Below, piece by piece: positions 13,203 to 25,600 of a stretch of DNA of 64,000 bases; positions within the stretch are counted from its first letter, which is position 1; every line of letters begins with the position of its first letter. The DNA is from Chanos chanos. Its lineage: Eukaryota; Chordata; Actinopteri; Gonorynchiformes; Chanidae. Under the pieces are notes generated by a model, which was given only the letters and a program-made list of their open reading frames with translations, searched no databases and was not told the origin of the DNA. The stretch covers positions 2,169,501 to 2,233,500 of the forward strand of contig NC_044504.1 in NCBI RefSeq assembly GCF_902362185.1, given 5' to 3'. Both the position numbers and the translations under genes were made by a program.

Positions 13203-13488
13203 AGAACCAAAGCAGATTATAGCTACTGGGTTTCCTAGTCTCCTAGATGTTTATTTGTGTAGCTCAAACTTGTTTGAAGTTGTGCCTGGACAAACTGCTG
13301 ATGGTGCTCTCCTGAGGACTATCCAAAGGTAAGATGAAAGGGATAAACACACACCACTTACCAAATCCATCAAAATCTAGCTTCTGCTTGACAACAACAT
13401 CCAGAAATGTGTTTCCAGTACATCCCTTCACGGAAATCCTCTTCCCATCACGATTGATGAAGTTCACCGATACCCTCTCCTCTGCCCT

Positions 13489-13525
<37 letters not shown>

Positions 13526-14700
13526 GTACCACTTGTTGAATCTTTTGTGAGCAAATGTAAGAGAACATGTTTTTTAAATTTCTAAGTTTTATATTTTTTA
13601 CAAAAAAAAAAAAATCTGTTTCTGTTCAAGACGTTTTAGAAGAGTTATGATATTTAAAAACAGTGAGCTCAATGCTAGGAGCTTGTCATGCAAACTAAGT
13701 GCATCGTGTGGAGCTGCACACTGCACACTGGACATACACGACCATGCCCAGTGCTGGACCTACACGACCACGCCCAGTGCTGGACCTACACGACCACGCC
13801 CATGGTTGTCAAACTTTAGCACCAACGTTACAGAAAGCTTAACCGCACGACGCAAGAACGGGAAACCTCATCAGTGACAAACATCCGACAAACACCCTCA
13901 CCCGTGGTAACAAACGTAGCACAAATGAACTCTCAGTCAGTGGAAAGGTGAGCTGAGGGTGAAAACACTTCCGTGTGTAGGAGTGCGCTGTGAAGGCTGC
14001 TGAGTTGAGCCAGGCTTGACCTGTCCTCCAGAGAGGAAGAACACGTGAGTGTTGACAAGCCCACTCTGATTTTTGGCACAAAGCTTTCATCTAGTAAAAC
14101 TTTTTGAGACAAGATTTGTGTTGGCATGGATAAATATTTGAATAAGAATTTTTTTTTTTCCTGATAATCTGATCCGGTTTAGGGATTAGCGGGCATTCTG
14201 ATTCCCAGTGGCTACACAGCCTTGTTGGCTCTGAACTCTTTGGTCGATGGCAGAGAGACTGGTGGCACCAGTCAAAGTTAACAAACACAGTGCATGTTGA
14301 AGGAGTCATGAAATTATTTGCTTATTTGTTTGAATATTGTCTATTCCCAATGCAGAAACACAGGAACACAGGCATTTTTGGAGAGAATGTCATTTGCACA
14401 GGGATATTCCACATTCCATGGCCAAAAAAAAAAAAAAATTCTGTGGTGTTTGCTTTTCATATGTGATAGTGATGCAGCATAACAAATTAATAATAGCCTG
14501 GAAATGTTCTGGTTCATTTTCACTACGCTAAATACTAAATAAGATTAGAGGGGCAAAAGTTCCCTTTCTCAGCAGAAAACAAGCTTGGGCCATGTGTGAC
14601 ATGGGCTCGCCTGCATAATGTTTCATTCAACTCTGTATCAGCTAATCTCAAATAATCTCCTCAGAGAAGAACAGAAACAACAATAACCCAACACACAGGC

Positions 14701-14741
<41 letters not shown>

Positions 14742-16472
14742 TGAGAGAGAGAGAGAGAGTTGAAAGAAAGAAAGCCCAAACAGTGATCGATGCTCCTCTG
14801 TATGTATATATCCACACAGCTGTTTATGTGGCCAGGCCTGTGCTTGCTCAGAGTAAGGAGACAAAATGATTGCAGGAAACTGAGTTTAGTGTTACTTCAC
14901 CTGTCACATTTGGTATTAAGCTTTGAACTAAGAGGTGATTGAGGGAACTGGACTTAAAGCTGCAGTAAGACTCTTACTCTAATCCATCATTTTCTCTTTC
15001 GAGGAAAGTCTTCATTGTGTAGAAACAGCACAGCTGAGTAGGACAGGGATGACCCATATCCCCCCTTACTGACCCTGGGTCAGGGTTTTTTCCCAATCCA
15101 CTGCTGGACACCCAAAACCCAGGCGTGTCAGGGCATCAGGTGTGTTAGAATCAGATGTGTTAGAACAAAGATTTGCAGTGTGCATTGCTGTGGGCTTCCA
15201 TGTATATGATTTCAAAACACTGCTTTTAACTTCCCACCTTAAGGAATCTCTCAACAGTTCCCTCTTGTTCCTGGTCTCAGGTTTAAGTGCATATGTATTT
15301 GTGTTGCAATATACAGTCATGACGGGTACTGTGGAGTGGAGTCTCAGTTTTTCACGTACTTCAGGAGAGTGCATCACAGCACCTGCGCACTGCACTGGCC
15401 CGACTGAACCTCTACCCGAAATGCCTCTGGAACACATGTAATACACAAAGTGGCCATTGTCGTTTATACGTTTTTGTTAATCTGCTTTCTATTCGCCTCG
15501 TTTTCATTTCGATTACATCGGCATGTGACTCGGCCTGAAGTTACTCCTGTTTATAACAGATGTGATATGGTACACACTCAAATTAACTTTCGCACTCAAC
15601 ATACTCAAGCAGTTCAGATGCAGCTCTCTGTAATATAAGCACATAGTACAAATTTGCGCTCAGCCAGCAAGGATATCAGTTACGACGTTTTCATCGATTG
15701 TAGATCAACTTTCTCAACTATATGTAGTGAAGAAGTAAAATTGAAAAGAAAGAAAGAAAGAAAAAAAGAAAGAAAAACGCAACTCACTGGAACACGCTTT
15801 ACAGCAACTGGGATATTTGAATTTTAAATTCTCTGTAATAAACAATGTGTTTACGCTGCTGATGTGTCCGTTTTAGATCTAATCTTTTGGATTCAGTTGT
15901 ATAAATATAGGCATCAATTTGTCCAGTCAGGGTTTAGTTTAGGCGTTTGGCAGATAGGCATGGTGCACAGAATAAAGCGTACAGAATAAAAAGCACTCTC
16001 TTGCATCTATGGAAAACTAAACAGAATTTGTACACTTGGTTACACAGAGTGCAGAACTCAGAATTACGATATTTTCGAATATTTCGCTACATTAAATTAT
16101 AAAAATACAAGAAGCGTGAACACATTAAACCATTTAAATAGATAAGAAAAACTGCACCCCTTGAAGCAAAACGACCCTTCTCGGTAGATAATACAAGAAA
16201 ACAACGGTGATTTGTAAGTGTAGAAGTAAACTAATGATTTTGTCTTGTTAGCTACTTCACGTACTCTGGAGGTGCTTTCACAAGCTGCTACACGTATAGT
16301 CCTGGGCTATGTGTTGTATGAAAGCACCTGGTGGTCCGACCCCTTCCTACCTTAGTGCCCGGCTTAGAGTATTCAGTGATCTGATTTTGCGGCAGCCTTC
16401 GCCGAGATACCGTTGTCTTGGGAGAGTCGCATGAAAAGCATGTAGCGGAGCCATAGATGATGTCCGGATCAT
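12428..16472 (-). CDS. fdx1: Mitochondrial ferredoxin 1 / adrenodoxin (complete, 4 exons)
   Basis: A [2Fe-2S] electron carrier of the mitochondrial matrix that passes electrons from ferredoxin reductase to P450s and to Fe-S assembly. Minus-strand exons: 16351-16472, 13362-13486, 13023-13152, 12428-12548. Phases join exactly to give 165 codons plus stop (human 184). Exon 1 is a basic presequence ([10 protein letters not shown]...SLNTLSRAL) followed by [14 protein letters not shown]. Three cluster cysteines lie in [14 protein letters not shown] and the fourth in RLGCQV, so all four ligands are present. The acidic partner-binding stretch [13 protein letters not shown] is kept. The non-ligand cysteine found shortly after the fourth ligand in mammals is arginine here (GCQVRL). 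An upstream in-frame ATG at 16508 would add 12 residues; I prefer 16472. The (CT)n and (GT)n tracts form the acceptors of exons 2 and 3. The convergent neighbour arhgap20 matches human synteny. Confidence 0.94.
13157..13202. repeat. (CA)n tract at the fdx1 exon 3 acceptor
   Basis: Read on the minus strand this is (TG)n running directly into the TAG acceptor of exon 3. The (GA)n tract at 13488-13521 plays the same role for exon 2. Confidence 0.9.
13487..16350 (-). other. fdx1 intron 1
   Basis: About 2.9 kb with no recognisable exon. It holds a short triplicated 27-30 bp phrase (GACCTACACGACCACGCCCA and variants) at about 13730-13803, a (TG)n/(GA)n tract at 14701-14760 and poly-A or poly-T runs. 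Confidence 0.7.
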
Positions 16473-16508
16473 AGTTTGGCCAAGTGAAAAAACAAATTTG
16501 CCTGACAT

Positions 16509-17412
16509 AACGTGATCTCTTTGCGTAACGTTGCTTCAGTGAGTAACAGCGGAGCAGAGAGCAGTTTCTGGCGCCACAGGTTATGTGTGCGTCTTAAGAA
16601 CGGTGGAATTATTCTGCTGTGACCAAACACGCATTGCCCTGCGGCTGAGAAACCAATTGGTCAGTGTTGATGGTGGAGAAAAATCCCGAAACGCCCGAAT
16701 GACTTGCGCATGAATTTTGAATAGACCACGTAACGGCCAACCGTTCTTTCCACTGTCAACTTCTACGATCAAGAAATGTCAAACTTTATACATGTATTAA
16801 TGCAAATGTTTATGCATACTAATGCAAAAGGTAGAGCTTAGAAATCAGACAAGAATCCATGAAGCCTCTCACGTAATGCCCATATGAAAGTGGCAAAACG
16901 CTCCATAAAGGCAAAGGCTTGGTTGGATGACCACGGTACTCATTCAGTCTGCGTGTCATTCATTAATTTGTGTTCAACCAAATGTCGCGCCTCTCAGATA
17001 TTACAGATATACAATCGGAATGTCCAGGCCTAAGAGGGAACAGTTCAACCTGAGATACCATTTAGTCAAACTTAGTCGTCATCCTTTCTCTAACGGGCAC
17101 ACGAGGGGCAACCTTCTCTCTCATGTACACCAGGTTCTTGTAGGTACATCACTCCTGGCATACAGAACAGAATTTTTGTATGCAGGCTCTTGGATTGAAG
17201 AATAAAGTGGAGAAAATAGTGATAGATGGACCAGTGGGGAAAGCTGTTTTGTTTGCATTTTGTTTTGTTTATGGTTGTCAGTTTGGTCGTCAGTTTAACA
17301 TTCAGGTATCTGTTTTGCCTGATTACTGGTCCTGTGCTTTGTCAGACATTGGACTCATCATTCAATAATTGGTTATATGTATGTATGCGTGTGTGTGTGT
17401 GTGTGTGTGTGT

Positions 17413-17445
<33 letters not shown>

Positions 17446-17904
17446 CACATGCATACATACATATAACTAACTATAACTATATATATTCTAAAGGACCATT
17501 CAGATTGTAGTTCTGTTAAATTAGATAAACCACTGAAGATGTGCACTTAAAATTACAATTTACAATTTGGTATTCAGCAGACGCTTTTAGCCAAAGCGAC
17601 TTACAATAAGTGCATCAATCAGATCCTATTACCTCATAAACAGAGATCACAAGATGACAAGATTATCAAGATGAATAAGCACATTTTCAGCATTTTTCCT
17701 CTTTCCTTTCTCAAGTCCTCTGAACAGCTGTGTCCTCACTGTATTGTACATAGCATTGCAGATCTAAATGACTCAGAATTCAGTGGGATCAGCAGGGTTC
17801 ATTTTCATTATTCACAATGAATGATGACTAATAGGTGATTCGACAGTGTACTTTAACTAAATTACACAGAATAAAGTCTGTAATTCTAAACGCTAATGTT
17901 GACA
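16509..17904. other. Spacer upstream of fdx1
   Basis: The fdx1 promoter must lie at the left end, but no TATA box is obvious. At 17389-17470 there is a (GT)n-(CA)n-(TA)n compound tract able to form a long hairpin. At 17557-17615 a short dispersed-repeat phrase (CAGCAGACGCTTTTAGCCAA) common in fish genomes is present. No gene is recognised. Confidence 0.6.
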
Positions 17905-18360
17905 TGCAGTGCCATCAGACCCTTTCCCTTTTTCCACATTTTTGTGTTATAGACTTTTTTCAAAATTACATCAATTTTTAAACACCCGAATGAAACCAAT
18001 ACCCCATACCACAACATTTAGACTTCAGACTTTTTAGAAAATGTATTAAAGATAAAAAAAGGTAATCTCTCATGTGCATAAGTATTCACACTCTTAATTC
18101 AGTACTTTGTGGAATCACCTTTAGCAACGATTTGGCAATGAGTCTTTTTGAGTTTGATTGTACCAGCTTTGTACACCTGGATATTGGCAGTCTCTCCCAT
18201 TCTACCTCACAGATCCTCTTCAAGTCTCGTCAGCATTGTCTTGACTGTGTGCTTTGGCTCCTTATCATGCTGAAAGGTGAATCTCTGCCCCAGTATAAGG
18301 TTATGTGCACTGTGGAACAGAGTCTCTTCAATGACCTCTCTGTATTTGGCTGTTTTATAA
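17905..18360 (-). mobile_element. Degraded Tc1-like transposon, partial
   Basis: The minus strand encodes a decayed Tc1/mariner transposase segment, with the phrase FTFQHDKEPKHT around the second catalytic Asp region and EETLFHSAHNL upstream. One end begins near 17905 with the typical terminal phrase AGTGCCATCAGACCC. Most of the transposase is missing. The same insertion, with the same flank, occurs at 28625, so it predates the local duplication. Confidence 0.8.
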
Positions 18361-20583
18361 TTTTATTCAAGATGTATACTGATGTTTTCTGTGATGTGTT
18401 ACTGTCTGGTGATTGCCTGAATGTGGTGATGTGTGAATGTGCTGTAAGTGTGTCTGTCTAATTTATAACTGTTCTTATGTAACAGCTCTGTCTTGAAAAC
18501 GGGATCTTTATCTCAATGAGACTACCTGTGTAAACAAAGGAGTGATAAAAGACGTAATTTCTTCTCTGAAGTGTGTTGCGTTCTAGCAGAAGTATTGTCA
18601 TCAGTCTGGAATAACAAAATAAATCACCATTAGGCAGCGGCATCTTTGACAGCAACAGCACATAAACTACTGTGAAGCATGAATAAAGAAATGTCTATAT
18701 ATGATTTCACATCAGAGTCACCAAGACTCATTCAAACATGAATATATCAATAAGCATTTCAACGACCATTTGTCACAGAAACAGTAACCTAGAGTTACGT
18801 ACAAATAAGAATATTACTTCTCTGTCACAAATGGATCACCGTACATAAAGGACAATGGCGAAACATACGGCAGACATTTCCTCCCCACATGAAGGCAATA
18901 TTAACTCTTCACAGCAGTATAAATGATACCACTTTAACTTAAATATCTGAAGGAAACACAGTCTTCTCAATAGCTACTTTAATACTTCCATGAGTCAATT
19001 ACAGCATGAACGTCGTGACAACATTGGCAATATCTCTCATCACGCTGGATAAGACACGCTCAAATGTGTGATTAAACTTACAAGATATAAACGTGTCAGA
19101 GCTGATGGTCGTTTGTACAAATAAACAACCTGCCTCGTGTCCTTCTCTCTGTCTGAGGAAAACAAATATGAGAAACTGGTCCCATCAACGTGCTCTGAAA
19201 TTTACTATCCACTCAAAAACTTAAGATGATTTAGCACAACAGCAAAGCAACAGGCACTTACTTTCCATCACTGACTCATTATTTGGAGTATCACAAACTG
19301 GATCATGCAAGAAGGAATAAGGAATGTTAATCGTTACAGGTAAGCGCATCTAAACTTTAATGTGGTGCACATTCCTTCTCATACAGTGACAAAACTAGCA
19401 AGGCACATACGTCATCTCCTATAACCATAGAACGTGAGTTTTAAGGTGGTTCTATTTCAGTATTCTCTGTTAAATTGTTCTTGTCAAGGTATATGTAAAG
19501 GTTACAGTATACAAAGATGTGTTGTGGGCCTGTGTGGGTGAGGTGGATATAAATAGAACATAAATCAAATTCAGTTATGTATTCACTATAATTGTAGGTT
19601 CCACCAGCTAAAATGATTTTAATCCATTTAAGTACCAACTGGAACGTTTCAGACACTACTGTGAACTCAATAACCCAGTTGTCTCCAGCTAAAAACAATA
19701 CAGTCCAATTGAGACCAGTTCAACCACTACAGACCATTTGATACCAGCAGCTTCTATCAGTTTTTTTTCAACTGGAACCAGACCAATACATTCCAGTAGA
19801 AACTAGTTATGAAACCAGTTGAAAGTGTTTCAATTTCCCTATAAAAACCAATAGAAACCAGTTAAAATTCTATTGGTTTTTAAATGGTTTTCTGCTGGTG
19901 TTGTTCTGGATGTCTACCGGGATTTTCTACTGGATATGAACTGGAATTTCCACAAGGGAGGCACCTAGACATGTCCAAGCCTTTTAGACACTGTAGTCTG
20001 GATCGAATGCTAAAACCCAGCATTGTCCTTGTAAATGAAAATTAGATTTAGGATCAGAATTCAGAATTTCAAATAAAATGAGAATTAAAGGTTTGATTTA
20101 AAGATATGCAGGCTCAACGCTGTCACTTGGATAATTCAGTTATTTTGGATTTGATATATTTTGTGTATGTGTATGAGTATGTATATGTGTATGTGTGTCT
20201 GTGTGTATGTACGTGTAGGTTTCTGATAGTTGTTGAGAAACAGATTTTCCTTTATCTTTAAATGACTGTCCCCTCAAATTCCGCATTACTATACCAAACA
20301 ACAAAACATATTTTTTTCTCTCTTTCTTTCTTTCTTTTTTTTTTTTTTTGGCAAAAGATGAGTAACAGAAAAACATGTGATGGTGTATCTTTGTTCTTTA
20401 TTCATATATTGAGGATCAAGAAAGGGACCAACAGGAAATTTAGGACCTTTGTGTTGCCCAGTGAACAGCACGCCACCTCCAAATTTGCATTTACTTTAAA
20501 CAAAAACAGTCATGATTCATAACCAAAGCTATTCAGAGCCTGAAAAAGCAGATAAGGAGAAACCAGCTCTAGTCACATGCAGC
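18361..20583. other. Downstream region of IFI44-like copy A
   Basis: The parts at about 18361-18555 and 19985-20583 align with the region downstream of copy B (29219-29410 and 29410-30054). The middle, about 18556-19985, has no counterpart at copy B. Within it, 19600-19930 is an odd stretch in which ACCAGT and its complement ACTGGT recur many times. A poly-A signal for copy A lies at 20397-20402 (TTTATT on the plus strand). Confidence 0.65.
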
Positions 20584-22627
20584 TCATAAAGTATCGACAG
20601 GATGATTTGCATCGTCAAATTTGTCATTGGCCAGATGTACAATCTGGGTCAAAGCCTTTAGAATCAGAACATCTATGTCATTTTGTGTGTCAATCTCCTC
20701 ATGGTAGTTCTTAACAGGAAAGATGTGGACCATGGGAATGCCCAGATTGATGTGACAGATCTCCATCTGGTTAAAAGAGAGAGAAATAGTGACAGAGAAA
20801 AAGAGGAGAGGAGGTGAGAGGGAGAGCTGAAAGGCTGGAAGAGGTGGTTAAATAGCCACAGTATCTGTGCACCACAAGTCAAGTAAAACACAACATATCT
20901 TCTGGATCAGCTGCAGTGAAGGCGATCAATTTTTGCAATCTATTAAAAAATGCCATTTAATAAAGTTAAGCTACACACACTGTGCTCTGTTAGGATAAGA
21001 GTTCCAGAGAACAGTGTTGACTGAATTCCACTCTCTCTTCTTCATCATCACTATGTTACTTTCAGTCAGTTTCCTATATGAAAACCACAAGGACAGGACT
21101 GCACTTTATCTCAGTGTGGTGTGTTGTATTAGAGCAGTATGTGGATCATAGTGTGAAAACATGGTCAAAATGAGCCGATCTTAACCGTTCCTGGTTGAAA
21201 AGACTGTATTGCCATGTTAGAAAATGCAAACAAGGGGGAATATCAAAAGGGACCTGATGTTTTAATTCCTCCAATAATCTGACGTATGAGCATATAGATT
21301 TAACTTCAAATCAATGGTTCCTCGATGGTGGAATGCGTTGCCCAAATCCATCCAGTCTGCTGACGCCCTTGCAGTTTTCAAAAGGCCAAAAGACTCACCT
21401 TTTCTGAGAAACTCTTAACTCCACAGCCACAAACTCACCCACGCCTCTGTACTTGACCCCTAATTACTGTCTTGATGCCTCATATGTACCAGTGTATTGT
21501 TCATCGTTCTTTCAAGGCACTTCCTTACAATTACTTTAAATCCATACTGATGCTTATGCCTTCCTGTCTACATTGATTTTCTTTCCTTCTGTTAAAAGTA
21601 ATACCTAGCACTTATTTATGATAATTATTGCTTGAGTTACTCCATGGTTGTATCACTGGGTCTTTTGACACACCTGTAGTTTGACACACCTGTAATTTGA
21701 CACACCTGTAGTTTTGACACACCTCTTATTTTCCTTCAGCATTTCTTGCATTTGTATCTGGACTAAAACTGAACTCAGCAGTGGCACTTATGCAACAGAC
21801 AGCTCTTTAATGGCTATATGCTTGCTTTGTGTTTTGCCTGATTTGGAGGTTGCTTTGAATAAAAGCATCTGCTACATGAATATGTAAATGTAAAGTTACC
21901 TGTTCTTTGACTTTCTTGCTCGTGTAAACCTTTTTCAGATCCTTTGCGACCAGCTGACATGCTTTGTCGACCCTGGTCAGGAGCAGTACCTGGGGTACCT
22001 CTGCCGAACAGACAGGTGTGATTAACAGAGAGATCAAGGGGCAAACACTTTCCATAAGTAAAACCATCTAACCAACATTTCCAAACTAGCAGTTCCTCAA
22101 CTTTCATTAAATTTTTTGATAGAGTTATACATATTGCTTTCAGAGTGTATGAATACAAATACTGAGAAGAAGATCTTAAGCATTGTCTCACCCATTTTAG
22201 TGGCTTCCTTCCTGATTCTTTTCAGCTTCTCAAAGACTTTAAAACTCATTAATTTAACTTTGTCTGCTGGCAGAACAAACACTAAACAGCAGGTTGGCTT
22301 AGAACGATCAGGATTGTTTACGAATCCTGGGTCATTCAGAGACAGTGAGGATACAGGATTAAACTGTGCAGGGGAGGATAGAAGAAAAGAAGAAAGAACG
22401 AGAAAGAAAGGGAGAGAGGGAGAGAGAGGAAAAGAGAGGGTTAGAGAGGAGAGAAAGAGCGAGGTTATGAGTTGTATCAGAGACAGAGTGTTTGAACAAC
22501 TGTATAAGCTAAACATGTGTGTAAGCTATGCATTGAAAAAACACATTTTCTTAATTGGTTAGCACTGAACAGAATTTGTTCTTTTTTTGTGTGTGATTTC
22601 ATCTTTTTATTCCAATAACAGTTTTAA

Positions 22628-22672
<45 letters not shown>

Positions 22673-25600
22673 CCTGAGTTTACATGTGTGTTTGAGGCTA
22701 TGCATGAAACAAATGTATTAGTCTTACAGTGTAACCTTCCTTCACTTGATCCTGTAAGGCTTTGATGAGGTCATCGGTGCGGACCCCATCTGATTCTGCT
22801 TCCTCAAGACCCATGGTATCACTGAAGACGAAGGGTAACTTGGAATGTCCGCTTTTAGTGTAGTGGGTTTTGTACTAAATACGTACACACATATATTACA
22901 AGTGGTTTCAGTACATTAATCAAGAATCCACTTTGAGTTTGTGAAATAAACAGTACTATGAGATTACTGTTGTTGGGAAAAGGCCACAGATACTGAATGA
23001 AACTGAATGGCTAGTGGATCCAATGCAAAAATATCTGTTTCTGATGTTTTGGGCACATTACATGCTCATGTTTGTAAGATATACCATATTTGCATGTTTG
23101 CCCCAACTAAGTTACTGACTCTGAACATCTTTTCCAAATGATGTAAAATACCATAATAATAACAGTTTACATCATGAAGTAACCCTAATATGCCTACTTT
23201 TAAAGTAAAGCTGGCGCCAGAGCTCTCCGCATTGGCAAAGGCGGCGCACGTCATACGACCTTGGAAGACATTGTTGACAGAGTTTATGAAATTGGATTTG
23301 CCTGCACCAATTGGTCCAACCAACAGAATCTTGACGAACTTTGAGGAGCTGCTCAGTTTGAATTCTGTCAGAGCCTTCTTCATGTTCTCTTTCTCTCTGC
23401 AAAAAACAAATATTTATTTTCATTAGCAGAGATTTAGTCTTCACTCCAGTGAACCAGAACACTCTGTCTTGTATTTTGGGAATGTGCAAAATATACAAAC
23501 TAAAAAAAATAAGATGCTAAATAATGTGTATTAAATTAGTTAATGTCTCACAGTTTTCACAACTGATTTCCTGAAATTACTCCCGAAAAAAACATCCATT
23601 AACTCCAGAATTATTGGCATAGGCTACTTCATGAAACTGGGCAAAAATAATTGTGTAAAGTAAACAAAGAACAAATGCAGAAATGAAACAAACTTCATAA
23701 AACAAGTAATTATCATTAAAAACAAACAAACAAACAAAAACAAACAAACAAAAACAAACAAAATATATATATATATATACACATCCATCCATCTCCACAA
23801 ACCCTGGAGTTCTCAAGATTCAGAATCAACTAGACATCACCTCTGTGTCAACAAGCTCTCTAGAAGGGATGTACAAAAGGAGCCCAAAGTGAGCGTAACT
23901 CAGAAATTGCAGTGCCTGAACTTTGCTAAGCGTTATTGGAATTACAACAGGAACTGTGTGTTGTGGTCTGATGGAACCAACATTCAACTGGTTGGCCATG
24001 CAAACCATCAGCATGTTTGGTCAGTAGCAACTGGTTTGGTAGGATATTTTAGTTGAAGACCTGGCTGCTTCTGCCAGGAGGTTGAGAATTGAAGAGGGCA
24101 GTCCCCACGCACGAACCTAAGACTATTAAGGATCTTGAAATGGTTTACTCAAAAACATGTTATTTTTTATCTGAAGCATGCCTTCAGATGAAAATTTTGC
24201 CCTCAGATGCAACACTGAAGCCATCAAATAGATAGACATTACTAAACAGTCATTACTCTCTGATGAGATCACTTCAAAATGCTCAAAATAAGGACTAATT
24301 AAAACATTTTTAACAATCACTTAAAACCCAAATCCCATTCTATGGCAAATTGTTTTTTTGTCTTGTTTTGTTTTCCAAAAAAACCCCACACAATTATTTG
24401 TTTTTATCCATGTAGAAACCAGTTATTAACAGCAGTCATAAGTAACAAAGTAAGAGTTCCTTGTCACTGTATTTACTGTATTCATTTGTACTCTGAGAGA
24501 ATATCAACAATGCAACTTGAGTGTAATGCTGTCCAGAATTTATGAGTAGATCTTAAAAAAAAACACAAAGCTCATCTTCTGAATAGACTGTATATTTTCA
24601 CAAAAAAAGATGTTCTATGTTACTTCACACATTGCTGCAAAGCTATTGAATTTGCCTCTATCTGTTTGATTCTCTCAATTAAATTCTTCATCCACAAACA
24701 CACATATCTTAAAACCATTCCAAAACTGAATGTATTTTTAATAGAATTTGAATATCTCTTGTTGTCTCTTAGAAATGATAAAAAATAAAAGTTCTGTTTC
24801 TAAAATATTACAACAGCTTAATGATTGTACAACCCTTATGGTATGTTATTACTTATTTATCTTTTTTATGTGTGTTAATGTTTGTTATATCCTTTACCAT
24901 TATTTTTGTTGTTTTCTTTCTCTTTCCTAGACGTTCCTTATTTTTTGTCCCACCCTCCCCTGTATTACATGTTTGTAATACAGGGGAATACTGTTCTGTA
25001 TTTGTTTGTATCCAATGTTTGCTACATTGTGTAATTGGAATTTAAAAAAAACAAAGATGGTATAGCCTACTACACACCTAGGCTATATGGTGTAGCCTGT
25101 TACTCCCAGGCGATAAACCTGTACAGAGACACGGTAAACACAAGATGTATGAGGCTGCTGCTGGCGTAACACGGCATACTGTTTTACAGTAAACTTTTTT
25201 TTTTTTAGAAAATATACACTCTAATGATAAAGTACAGTATAGTAAATACATAAACCAGTAACATTATTAAAATATTATGCACCATACATAATAGTATGTG
25301 CTATACTTTTATATGACTGTCAGCAAAAGACGTTTCACACTTACACCGCTGTCCAGTTTCTCCAACAGCTTGACTTTCTGTGCTGTATATAAACATAAAT
25401 GCTTCCTCTTTTTCTTATCAAGTTACTCATAGGAGTATCTGATGCCCTTTTTTGACATTTTCAACAATATTTTTGTACCACAGAGGAGAGACTAAGCAAT
25501 AAACACAGTGATTAATGCACTTAGGTCTGGCGTTGACGATGGTTGGTAACAAACTGGTGCCAACAGAACGTCAGAGCCCCACATGGGCAAGTGAGGTTAG

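Noticed and set aside
15066-15446. Minus-strand frame near 15.4 kb as fdx1 exon 1
   Set aside because: Wrong phase and acidic content; the exon at 16351-16472 fits in phase and has a basic presequence.
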